NCBI GenBank assembly: GCA_020859725.1
Contig: JAJBVR010000086.1
Span: 1-7,941 of the forward strand
DNA: 7,941 nucleotides
Source: Clostridiales bacterium
Lineage (GTDB): Bacteria; Bacillota; Clostridia; Oscillospirales; Acutalibacteraceae
Direction: 5' to 3'
The notes beneath the pieces were generated by a model, which was given only the letters and a program-made list of their open reading frames with translations, did no database searches and had not been told where the DNA came from. Position 1 is the first letter of the stretch. Every line of letters starts with the position of its first letter. A program made the position numbers and the translations under genes. Positions 1 through 6,972 of the stretch are shown piece after piece.

Positions 1-64
1 CTGCCTGAAAAAAATTTTTTATTAAGCGGCAGGCTCGCGTTTGTGAAAACAAATTAAACAACAA
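1..64. other. Downstream flank of gmk, no gene seen
   Basis: AT-rich spacer after the gmk stop. It contains a run of seven A followed by six T (8-20) and a short TTTGT/ACAAA stem (40-53). Neither is convincing as a terminator. In many Firmicutes rpoZ follows gmk, but no start of it lies in the window. Confidence 0.5.
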
Positions 65-643
65 TTATTTCTTATTTCTTAAAGCAAGTTCGGCGTCTAA
101 AATTTCATTCAGACCCGCTACCGCCTTTTCAAGCTCATTATTTACCAGCACATAGGTAAATCTTGATGAATCCTCAATTTCAAACTGAGCAATTCTGAGC
201 CTGTTTTTGATTGCCTCCTCGCTTTCCGTGTTTCTTTTTCTGAGCCTGTGCTCCAAAGTTTTAATATCGGGAGGCATAAGAAAAACGGAAACGGCATCCG
301 GATAATTTTTCATAATTTTCTGAGCGCCTTTTCGCTCAATAATCAAAAAGCAGATTTTTCCGTTTTCAACCGCCGCCAGCACGGGAGCAGAGGGGGTGCC
401 GTAATAGCATCCGTTATAAGAAGCATATTCAAGAAAGCTGTTTGTTTCAATCATTTTTTCAAATTCCTCGGTTGATTTAAAAAAATAATTAACTCCGTCT
501 ATCTCTCCGGGGCGAGGTTTTCTTGTTGTGGCGGAAACAGATTCGCACACATCATTGCGGATTTTGCAGATTTCTTTAAAAACAGTATCCTTACCGCAGC
601 CGCTTGGGGCGGAAAGGATAACCATCATTCCCTTTTTATTCAT
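65..643 (-). CDS. gmk: Guanylate kinase
   Basis: This cytoplasmic enzyme phosphorylates GMP to GDP with ATP, in purine nucleotide synthesis. The 192-residue product has the usual family length. It shows the P-loop APSGCGKDT at residues 12-20, the GMP-site stretch SVSATTRKPRPGEIDGV at 35-51, YYGTP at 80-84 and a lid-like arginine stretch (RLRKRN). The start at 643 is preferred over the longer reading from 676: its ATG sits inside the remA end (GATGAATAA), GGAGGT lies at 652-657 with an 8-base spacer, and the first 11 residues of the longer reading are not family-like. The 8-base overlap with remA implies translational coupling. One oddity is residues 101-107, I-I-E-R-K-G-A, where bacterial enzymes usually have E-I-D-V/W-Q-G-A. 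The reading frame is intact and ends in TAA. Confidence 0.95.
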   Translation of the reverse strand: MNKKGMMVILSAPSGCGKDTVFKEICKIRNDVCESVSATTRKPRPGEIDGVNYFFKSTEEFEKMIETNSFLEYASYNGCYYGTPSAPVLAAVENGKICFLIIERKGAQKIMKNYPDAVSVFLMPPDIKTLEHRLRKRNTESEEAIKNRLRIAQFEIEDSSRFTYVLVNNELEKAVAGLNEILDAELALRNKK

Positions 644-887
644 CCGCCTGCACCTCCGAACCGAATTTCTGAGCAATACGCTTTAAATCCAGATATGAAA
701 GAATAACATTATCACAATCCGTTATAATAACGCTCATTGTTTTTCTGCCGTGGGTAGCGTCTATCAAAGCGCCGTTTGCTTTTGCCTCCTGCACAATTCG
801 CTTAACGGGCGCCGATTCCGGGCTTACTATTGAAATAACCCTGGCGGCGTTTACAAGATTGCCGAAGCCTATATTAACCAAATTCAT
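636..887 (-). CDS. remA: RemA family regulator (DUF370)
   Basis: This small protein of 83 residues belongs to the RemA/DUF370 family. In Bacillus subtilis RemA is a DNA-binding activator of biofilm matrix and osmoprotection genes; whether the same targets apply here is unknown. The N-terminus MNLVNIGFGNLVNAARVISI and the following SPESAPVKR are the family signature, and length is normal. The start is set at ATG 887: AGAGG lies at 894-898, six bases upstream. An in-frame TTG at 893 abuts that site with no spacer and is unlikely. The gene sits 17 bases after yicC and overlaps gmk by 8 bases, giving the yicC-remA-gmk order common in Firmicutes. The frame is intact and ends in TAA. Confidence 0.93.
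   Translation of the reverse strand: MNLVNIGFGNLVNAARVISIVSPESAPVKRIVQEAKANGALIDATHGRKTMSVIITDCDNVILSYLDLKRIAQKFGSEVQADE
652..657 (-). promoter_or_regulatory. Ribosome binding site of gmk
   Basis: GGAGGT reads on the minus strand here, 8 bases before the ATG at 643. It lies within the 3' end of remA and decides the gmk start in favour of the shorter protein. Confidence 0.75.
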
Positions 888-904
888 ATTCAACCTCTGA
901 AATT

Positions 905-1785
905 TTATTCTATATTTTGGATTTGCTCGCGGATTTTTTCAATTTCCGCCTTTATATCCACAACACGGCGCGCTATCAGCACATCCGACGCCTTTGAGCT
1001 GATTGTATTTGCCTCTCTGTTCATTTCCTGCACCAGAAAATCCATTTTTCTGCCGATTGGCTCGGCGCTGTTTAAAAATTCCAAAAGCTGGTCTATATGA
1101 GAACGCAGGCGAACGGTTTCTTCCGCCACGGCAACTTTATCGGCAAATATTGCCGCCTCCTGAATAATTCTGTTTTCATCCAGGGAAACATCGCCGAGAA
1201 GCTCGTGCACTCTGTCCGTAAGTTTTTTATTATATTCCCTTACCGTTTCTGGGGAACGCTGCTCCACAAAAGAAACACACTCCAAAATAAAATGCGCCCT
1301 TGAAAAAATATCCGCGCGCATTTTTTCGCCCTCAGCGGCGCGCATAAGGATAAAGCTGTTCAGCGCCTTTTCGACAACGGATTTTATTGCCTGCCAAAGG
1401 GCTTCCTCATCCTCCTGCCCTTTGCGAAGAATAAGCACACATCGGGGAATTTTGCAAGCTCGCATACACCCAGATTATTTACAAGTCTGTAGGTTTTAAC
1501 AAGCTCTGAAGCCGCCCTAACATAAGCGGCGGCAAGCGTGTGATTTACGGCGACATCGGCATTATCCGCATTAAGCGCCTCCACGCTTAAAAAGCAATCA
1601 ACCTTGCCCCTTGAAACGCGGGAATTTATAAAGGATTTCAGCTTTTCCTCCGCAAAGGAATACTACCTTGGGCATCGGCAGGTAAATTCAAAATACCTGT
1701 GATTAACCGATTTTAATTCAACGGTGATTGAATAGCCGTTTATTTTTTCAGAGGCTCTGCCAAAGCCCGTCATTGATTTTAACAT
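905..1785 (-). pseudogene. yicC: YicC/YloC family endoribonuclease, broken by TAG and a 2-base insertion
   Basis: YicC (Escherichia coli) and YloC (Bacillus subtilis) are endoribonucleases. Reading from ATG 1785 gives the family N-terminus MLKSMTGFGR and VELKSVNHRYFEF. Codon 41 (1665-1663) is TAG, after which the same frame continues as YSFAEEKLKSF and SRGKVD. At 1441-1436 the minus strand has one extra TG unit. Removing it turns ...FPDVCLFFAKGRR into FPDVLILRKGQEDEEALW, which aligns with the family's P-G-V-L-x-x-x-x-x-x-E-D-E-E stretch. The last part, with GRKMDFLVQEMNREANTI and KAEIEKIREQIQNIE, is the typical C-terminal domain. The repaired protein has 292 residues, the normal family length. 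GGGG at 1797-1794 is the probable ribosome binding site. The gene is either truly inactivated or carries sequencing errors; identity of the family is secure. Confidence 0.9.
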
Positions 1786-1801
1786 AATTATATCCCCAAG
1801 C

Positions 1802-1820
1802 CGGGGGCAAAATTCCCCCG
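1802..1820 (-). promoter_or_regulatory. Hairpin in the yicC 5' leader
   Basis: The leader between the promoter and the yicC start holds CGGGGG, a 7-base loop AATTTTG, then CCCCCG. The C-rich arm can instead pair with the GGGG ribosome binding site at 1797-1794. The two pairings exclude each other: the first frees the ribosome site, the second covers it. No known riboswitch class is recognised. A regulatory role is inference. Confidence 0.4.
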
Positions 1821-1836
1821 TTTATATTTTAATGAT

Positions 1837-1865
1837 ATTATATAGTACTGATGTGAGAGGGTCAA
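1837..1865 (-). promoter_or_regulatory. Sigma-A/sigma-70 type promoter of yicC-remA-gmk
   Basis: On the minus strand TTGACC (1865-1860) and TATAAT (1842-1837) are separated by exactly 17 bases, which nearly matches the housekeeping consensus. An A/T-only stretch with repeated TATTAATA-like units lies just upstream (about 1868-1893) and resembles an UP element. The start of transcription would fall near 1830, giving a leader of about 45 bases with the hairpin at 1802-1820. Confidence 0.8.
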
Positions 1866-1920
1866 GGTTTTATTAATATTTTATTAATAATATTCACGAT
1901 TAATTTACAAATAAAAGCAT

Positions 1921-1950
1921 AAAGAAAAGGCAGGGGCAAACCCCTGCCTT
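1921..1950 (-). terminator. Intrinsic terminator after the 40-residue peptide gene
   Basis: A perfect 10-bp stem (AAGGCAGGGG with CCCCTGCCTT, 1927-1936 and 1941-1950) encloses a 4-base loop. On the minus strand it is followed by TTTTCTTT, the expected U-rich tract. It begins 21 bases after the peptide stop codon and separates the surface-protein/peptide unit from the yicC promoter. Confidence 0.88.
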
Positions 1951-1971
1951 AAAACTTTTTAACTTTGAATG

Positions 1972-2094
1972 TTAAAATTCATTAAGAGGTACTTCTTCAC
2001 CGCCGCCTTCAATTCCGCCACTGGAACCAGTCATAATATCGCACACAGTGAAAAGTTCAATCTCCGCTTCGGGAGTTTCATAATATTTTTTCAT
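1972..2094 (-). CDS. 40-residue acidic, glycine-rich peptide of unknown function
   Basis: A short gene with an unusually good initiation signal: GGGAGGA at 2107-2101, six bases before ATG 2094. The product starts MKKYYETPEAEIELF, continues CDIMTGSSGGIEGGGEE and ends VPLNEF before TAA. It is acidic, has one cysteine (Cys18), no membrane segment and no signal peptide. The pattern Y-E-x-P-E-x-E-I-x-x-F followed by D-I-M-T-x-S resembles short uncharacterised proteins that I recall from gut Clostridia; that memory could not be checked. The gene begins 16 bases after the stop of the surface protein and is followed by a strong terminator, so it probably ends that transcript. It could be a small accessory protein or a precursor of a modified peptide. 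No maturation enzyme is visible in the window. Confidence 0.72.
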   Translation of the reverse strand: MKKYYETPEAEIELFTVCDIMTGSSGGIEGGGEEVPLNEF

Positions 2095-2100
2095 TTTTTA

Positions 2101-2107
2101 TCCTCCC
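2101..2107 (-). promoter_or_regulatory. Strong ribosome binding site of the 40-residue peptide
   Basis: GGGAGGA on the minus strand, six bases before ATG 2094, is among the best Shine-Dalgarno matches in the window. It is the main argument that the short reading frame is a real gene. Confidence 0.8.
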
Positions 2108-2110
2108 TGC

Positions 2111-3625
2111 TCAGTTACTCTCAACATTACCGTACTCAATCGTTTGAATAACAGTTCCGTTTTCATCCGTAAATTCATACTTAACATACGGTCTGGTATA
2201 AACCGTTTTGCCGTTTGTTGAAGTGAACCTTAAGAAATACTGGTTTGTATCAAGCGGTGTTTTTGCCGCAATCAACTTAACAGCCGAATTTCCGATAACA
2301 AATGAATCAGCAGTTGCCGCGGAAGCATCCGTTGTGTAAATTGTGCCGACTTCGGTTACCTTAGCCGACGACGGATTATCGGTTGAAAGCTTAGACCACG
2401 CATTATAAGCAGTATACGAGCCGTCTGCCTTTGGCTGGGCAATTGAATAAGCGAACGGAAGCTTAGAATTAAGCTTTCTTAACGATTCGGCGTCATTCAA
2501 CACAACCTTTACAGCGCCGTCCGCGCCCTTAATTGTGTATTCGCCTGTACCCGCTTTAACAAGTGAATAAAGGTTAATATCACCAACAACATAGAAAGAA
2601 TATTGGGTTTCATAGGAAACAACATAATAAACGCCGTTGATTTCAGCTAAAATGCCGTAAGCGCCGTCCTGCGCTTTTACAGCCGCCGTTGAATCGTAAT
2701 AAAGCGGATTTCCGTTTTCATCCGTAACCGAAACGCCGTCCATATTAACGGTAAAGCTCTGCTCAGCCTTAAAGCACGGCCTGATAGCAACAACACCGTT
2801 TTGATCAGCTATATCGGCAAGATTATATGTTTCGTAATTGAAGTTTTTGCCGTTTACCTGCCAGCCCTTGAAGCGGTAGAAAGGCGTGTCGCTTACCGCA
2901 TATTCGGTGTCGCCGATTAAATACTTGTTGGAAGCAAGCGTTAAAGCTGTATTTTGTGCAATATCGTATTCATTAATCGGATTGCCGTACATATCAAGCA
3001 CACGAAGTTTAACCGTATCCTGAGCAGATTCTGTTGAGCAATAAGCGGTTATTTGCGTATCGCTTGTAATGGCTGTTGTGTAAGAAGCGGAACCGGGAAC
3101 TTCCTTGGTTGTTCCGTTAGCCGTTACAACCCATTTATAAACATTATAGCCTGACGGTGCGTTAAGCGTTATTGTATCACCGTAAAATACATTTTCGGCA
3201 TTGTTTGATAACTGCGCATCGCCGCAAATAAATTGTGAAGAAACGGAATGTATTCTTCTCATATTATCATCAGCATTTTTGCTTGTATTTACCTGCGTTA
3301 AATCGCTGAGGATTGATTGAGTATCCGCATCCAAAGCATCCTGCGCGCTCATATTATAGAACACAGTGCCGTTTACTGTTACATACGGAGTACTTTCCTG
3401 GCCGCTAAATTCAGGAGTTACACAGGTTTGACCCTTTGCCACGCCGTTTGAATATGTTACGGACGCATCCTTTGTGCCCCAGTTTTTCAGCAAATTATAA
3501 ACACATGCTTCATTTGCAAGATAAGCATCCGAAAAAGTTGCCACATCCTGATACTTAAGAAGCTCTGTTGCCGCGTCATAAGCGGAATAATCAGCGCACT
3601 TTGTTAAGTCCTGATATCCCGTTAA
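2111..3625 (-). pseudogene. Large surface/secreted protein, C-terminal fragment
   Basis: The open frame continues upstream of the GTG at 3544 as TGYQDLTKCADYSAYDAATE, and that GTG has no ribosome binding site, so this is not an independent gene. Adding one A to the run at 3624-3625 (plus strand) joins it to the fragment at 3715-4770. Contents in order: a helical FIVAR-like segment with ADYSAYDAATELLKY and LDADTQSILSDLTQV; a beta-rich part starting near ICGDAQLSNNAENVFYGDTI; an FKGWQVNGKNF stretch resembling InlB-type or other bacterial surface repeats; and a Tyr/Thr-rich C-terminus ending in TGA. No LPXTG motif, dockerin or C-terminal membrane segment is seen, so the anchoring mode is unknown. 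Function is unknown; a cell-surface or secreted location is inferred from composition and architecture. Confidence 0.65.
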
Positions 3626-3714
3626 GCGCCCTGAGCGGAAGAAGTGATGGAATTTTGGCTGCCTGAAAGCTCAGTTGAGCTTACGGTGTTCGGAGCATAA
3701 CGATGACCGTTGAG

Positions 3715-4770
3715 CTAAACGAGAGCGCCGTCAACCAAAACATAATCGCCCTCCATAAATCTTGAAGGCTCGGTTGCGTCCGCGCTTTCATAGAAATTCT
3801 CAAAGAATACATACCAAACGGGAGTTTGAGTATCGGAAGTTACAATGTTACCGTTTGCATCATAGCCTACATAAGGACCAAATTCCTTAACGGCCCAGTC
3901 AATATTATATTTTTCCGTATCAGCCCTAAGGGAGGAATCGGTGGAAGCCCAATTGGCTGCAATTGCGTAATTATCGGCAAAATCAGCCCAGGTGTACCAT
4001 GAATAGGTTTGATTCTGATAGCTTGTTCCGTTTCCGCCGATATAAGCAGAAGTATATTGTGAATCCTCAGCAGCAACATTATCAACAGAAGTATAATCTG
4101 CCCGTTCAACAAGCTGATTTAATGCATTGCTTAAATTATCGCGCATTCTGTCAAGGTCAATCTGATCGTCAGTATATGGCTCATTTTCACCGAACGGATC
4201 GAGAGAAGCGTAATATCTTTGAAGAGCCGTAAACGCCTTATCATAGGCAATCCAAGATGAATTTGTATAAAGGCTTTCATCCGTGTTCGGAATTACTGCG
4301 CCGTTATCGGTAATCTGAACAGAATCGTGAAAATCCTGATTTTCAGTAACCAATTGAGAAATTTCCGCATCATCCGCTTTGGCAACAAGATTGCTGATTA
4401 ATTCAGAATTCTCAAGAGCATTAACTTTAGTGTTAAGAGTTTCGGCAAGCGAAACAACATTATCCTTGCTTACCGAATCAAACAGGTAAGACTGAGATGT
4501 TAAATCATCATAAGCCTGGAGCAAAGCGAAAGCAGAAGACGGAGTGTAATTATCTATATTCGACAGATAATTAAGAAGCGTTGAATCTTCAAGCGCAGAT
4601 TTAACCGCCGAATAATCAATTATATAAATATCGCCTGTGTCGGCAATATCATAATCTACATATCCATTAAACCAGCCAACACTAAGTTTCCAAGCAAACA
4701 CAGTTGCATATTTAGGCGTAGTAACAGTATAATATTTTGCCGCGCCGGTTTCGCCGTCAGCCGCGCCGGG
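3715..4770 (-). pseudogene. Large surface/secreted protein, internal fragment ending at an in-frame TAG
   Basis: This frame is open from about 4800 and becomes protein-like at about 4770 (PGAADGETGAAKYYTVTTPK). It has no start codon with a ribosome binding site and no signal peptide, so the true N-terminus is missing. It shows W-K-L-S-V-G-W-F-N-G-Y, then two helical FIVAR-like stretches. One begins at DYSAVKSALED. The other includes SSWIAYDKAFTALQRYYASL and MRDNLSNALNQLVERADYT. Aromatic and Asn-rich segments follow. The frame stops at TAG 3717-3715, but the same frame continues after it as LNGHRYAPNTVSSTELSGSQ and ITSSAQGA before a frameshift near 3625. The two pieces therefore come from one gene. 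The 5' side joins a truncated WYL regulator in another frame. Function is unknown. Confidence 0.62.
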
Positions 4771-5423
4771 GAGCTGAGAACAGTTACATTTTTTGAAATT
4801 CTATCCAACCTTAAATTCATAAGATTATTATAGCCGGCTTTATTGCACACCAAATAATACTTATCATTATTCCAAAGCAAGGCATAAGGAGAAACGGAAA
4901 AGGTTTTTAAAGTGAAAGACTTTTTATTTTTTAAATCTATATTTCTGGTTTTATATTTGAATTTTGCTATTTTATTATTATGTATCGCCTCATCAAGAGT
5001 ATCAATAATATTATAAATATCCTCATTTTCGCATTTATTTACTGCGGCGCGGTAAACTCCGGAGGAAAGCGCCGCCGCCTGATTGGAGGAAACAAGGCTT
5101 TTAAGCCGCTCAGACAGAGATTTCGTTTTGCCCGGAGTTATGAAAACAGCGGAATCAACGGCGTCTATAAGCAGGCGGATTTCGGGAGGCTCAAAGGCGC
5201 GCGAGGCAATATAATATCCCCTGCCCGAATGCTCTTTACGGGCAACCTTCGTGCCCGCCAGCCTTATTGCCTCTATATCGGAATAAATGCTTTTTCGCTC
5301 TGCCTTAATACCATCCGCCTGCGAAAGCTTTATTAAATCCGAAGCGGTAAGCGGATTATTTTCATCCGAATACTTAAGCAAATATTTATAAACAAGCAAG
5401 GTTTTTAATTTTGAATTCTGCAC
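4656..5423 (-). pseudogene. WYL-domain transcriptional regulator, C-terminus replaced
   Basis: Residues 1-60 form a DeoR/HTH_11-like winged helix region, with SKLKTLLVYKYLL and ERKSIYSDIEAIRLAG. A linker follows, then a WYL domain with SVSPYALLWNNDKYYLVCNK and the LRLDRI motif near residues 204-209. WYL domains bind ligands or single-stranded nucleic acid and control the attached DNA-binding domain. Family members usually run to about 300 residues. Here resemblance stops near residue 218, and the remaining 37 or so residues (PARLTAKPARQN and on to TAG 4658-4656) are the wrong-frame reading of the surface protein. The start is GTG 5423, with GGGTGA a few bases upstream; an in-frame GTG at 5432 is possible but has no site of its own. 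It follows the penicillin-binding protein gene by 24 bases. Its target genes are unknown. Confidence 0.78.
4739..4769. repeat. 10-bp direct repeat at the WYL/surface-protein junction
   Basis: GCCGCGCCGG occurs at 4739-4748 and again at 4760-4769, with 11 bases between. It is a GC-rich island in AT-richer sequence and lies where regulator-like coding gives way to surface-protein-like coding. It encodes the two G-A-A units of PGAADGETGAA, so it may simply be coding sequence. Confidence 0.6.
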
Positions 5424-5447
5424 ATAAATCACCCAATAAAAATAATA

Positions 5448-6933
5448 TCACAAATTGCCGATTTTTTCAACGATTGAGCGAAACACGGGCGCGCAGTCGC
5501 CCGAACCGCTGGAGCCGTTTTCCGTCATAACCACTATGGCGTATTTCGGATTTGAATAAGGATAAAAACCGGCAAACCAAGTGTTTAATATTTCCGTGCC
5601 GTTTTCATATCTGCCGCTTTGAGCGGTAGAAGTTTTTCCCGCGGAGGAATTATTATACTCGGCGGCGGAGCCTGTGCCGTTTGTAACAACATAACGCATA
5701 TAGGCGCGGATTTTTTCAGATGTTTCGGCGCTTACGGCGGCAACGCTTTGCCTGCCGTCCTGAGAGGAAAGATCTCCGTTTTCGTTAACTGAGCCCAAAA
5801 CAAGGCGCGGCTGAAAATAGTTTCCTCCGTTTACAAGGGCGCAAGGGGCGGCGCAAAATTCAAGCGGAGTTGAGGTAAGGCTCCCCCTGCCCGAAGCCGA
5901 GCAGCGCAAGCTGGCCTTTTGACGAAAGCGCCTGCTGCGAGGGAAGATTTCCGTTTGAAACGGTGTAATTCGGCATAATATTAACAGATGAACCGAAGCC
6001 GAGTTTCTGAGCGGTTTGCAGAATTTTATCTTTACCAAGGTTAAGCGCGAGATTAACAAAATAGCAGTTGCAGGAATTAGCCAGCGCTTCTTTTACTCCC
6101 TGCCTGCCGTGAGCCTTTTCTTTTTGGCAGGAAAAATCGGTATCCCCCACGGTGATGCTGCCTGTGCATTCATAGCTGAGAGAAACATTATTTTCCGAAG
6201 CGGCGGCGGCAACAACCAATTTAAATACGGAGCCGACCGAATAAGGCATAAGGCTTCTGTTCAAATAATCATCGGGATCGGTATAAAGAGCAAGCACATC
6301 CGCGTTATTGACATCCATAACAACAACTGCTCCTGATTTCATATTTTTTGCCGACTCCTCCACGGCAGACTGAATTTTTGAATTAACTGTAAGCGCAATG
6401 CCTTTTTTATTATTTTCTCCATTTTCAATAACCGTGCCGGTATCTCCGTCCAAAATTCGGCCTTTGGCGTCAACGGAAAAATTTATCTTTTTTTCATAAA
6501 CGGTTTCATTATAGCTTTTTTGAACAAGTTTAAGAAGGGTTGTGGAGGAGCTTGCCGTTTCCTCAAAAATCTGAATATAATCGCACGAGGCGTAATTTTT
6601 TATTTCCTTTACAACGGGATAGCCCTTTGAAAGCTCCTGCATAATTTCATCAATTTCAGGCTGACTGAAAAGCAATTTCAGCTCGGCAAGGCATTTTTCA
6701 TTGGGGCGTACAACGGCGATAAGCCTGTTTTTATTATTATTCATTTTACGCATATTGCAGTCATAAACTGTTTCCTTCATTTCGGAAAGAGTTAAACCAT
6801 AGCTGTTATGGCCCGAAGAAACAGTATAATTACCGCTGAAAATTATATATCCTATTCTGCCGAAAGCGAACACAAACAGGAAAACAACGGCGCTGAGCAA
6901 GGCAATTATCCTTTTATTTAAATTTTTATTCAA
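5448..6933 (-). pseudogene. Class B penicillin-binding protein (transpeptidase), frameshifted in a G5 run
   Basis: A membrane-anchored D,D-transpeptidase that cross-links peptidoglycan. A single membrane segment lies at residues 9-32 (IIALLSAVVFLFVFAFG). The catalytic domain shows S-V-F-K (Ser235, Lys238), S-C-N (287-289) and K-T-S at 433-435, where K-T-G is usual. The first frame runs to GFGQG and then stops at TGA 5860. Deleting one G from the minus-strand G5 run (5887-5883) gives GFGQGSLTSTPLEFCA, the conserved stretch before the C-terminal half, and a 494-residue protein. That length fits short PBPs of the PbpA type more than full SpoVD or FtsI, so no symbol is given. The start is TTG 6933: an in-frame stop lies just upstream, and the next ATG (codon 52) would remove the membrane anchor. 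Inactivation may be real or a homopolymer error. Confidence 0.87.
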
Positions 6934-6966
6934 AAAACACCCCTGTGATATTATTCACGGAGGTGT
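6932..6966 (-). terminator. Terminator-like hairpin between U32 gene and PBP gene
   Basis: ACACCTCCGTGA and TCACAGGGGTGT (6966-6955 and 6948-6937) form a 12-bp stem with one A-C mismatch and one G-T wobble, around a 6-base loop. A run of Ts (6936-6932) follows on the minus strand. It starts six bases after the U32 stop codon, as an intrinsic terminator would. Its 3' arm contains AGGGGTG, the only candidate ribosome binding site of the PBP gene, and the T run enters the TTG start codon. Confidence 0.7.
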
Positions 6967-6972
6967 AAAAAA

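Noticed and set aside
1..64. rpoZ downstream of gmk
   Set aside because: Gene order makes it plausible, but no start codon with a ribosome site is in the visible sequence.
891..893. TTG at 893 as the remA start
   Set aside because: It abuts the AGAGG site with no spacer, and the family N-terminus fits ATG 887.
1802..1820. Plus-strand terminator (G5/C5 stem followed by TTTATATTTT)
   Set aside because: No plus-strand gene precedes it, and it lies in the minus-strand yicC leader. The T tract is coincidental with the AT-rich promoter region.
3544..3546. GTG at 3544 as a real gene start
   Set aside because: It has no ribosome binding site, and protein-like sequence continues upstream in the same frame.
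4699..4701. GTG at 4701 as a real gene start
   Set aside because: No ribosome binding site or signal peptide is present, and the same frame is protein-like upstream to about 4770.
5860..6059. Programmed ribosomal frameshift in the PBP gene
   Set aside because: No slippery heptamer and no stimulatory structure were seen, and class B PBPs are not known to use it. A one-base homopolymer indel explains the shift.
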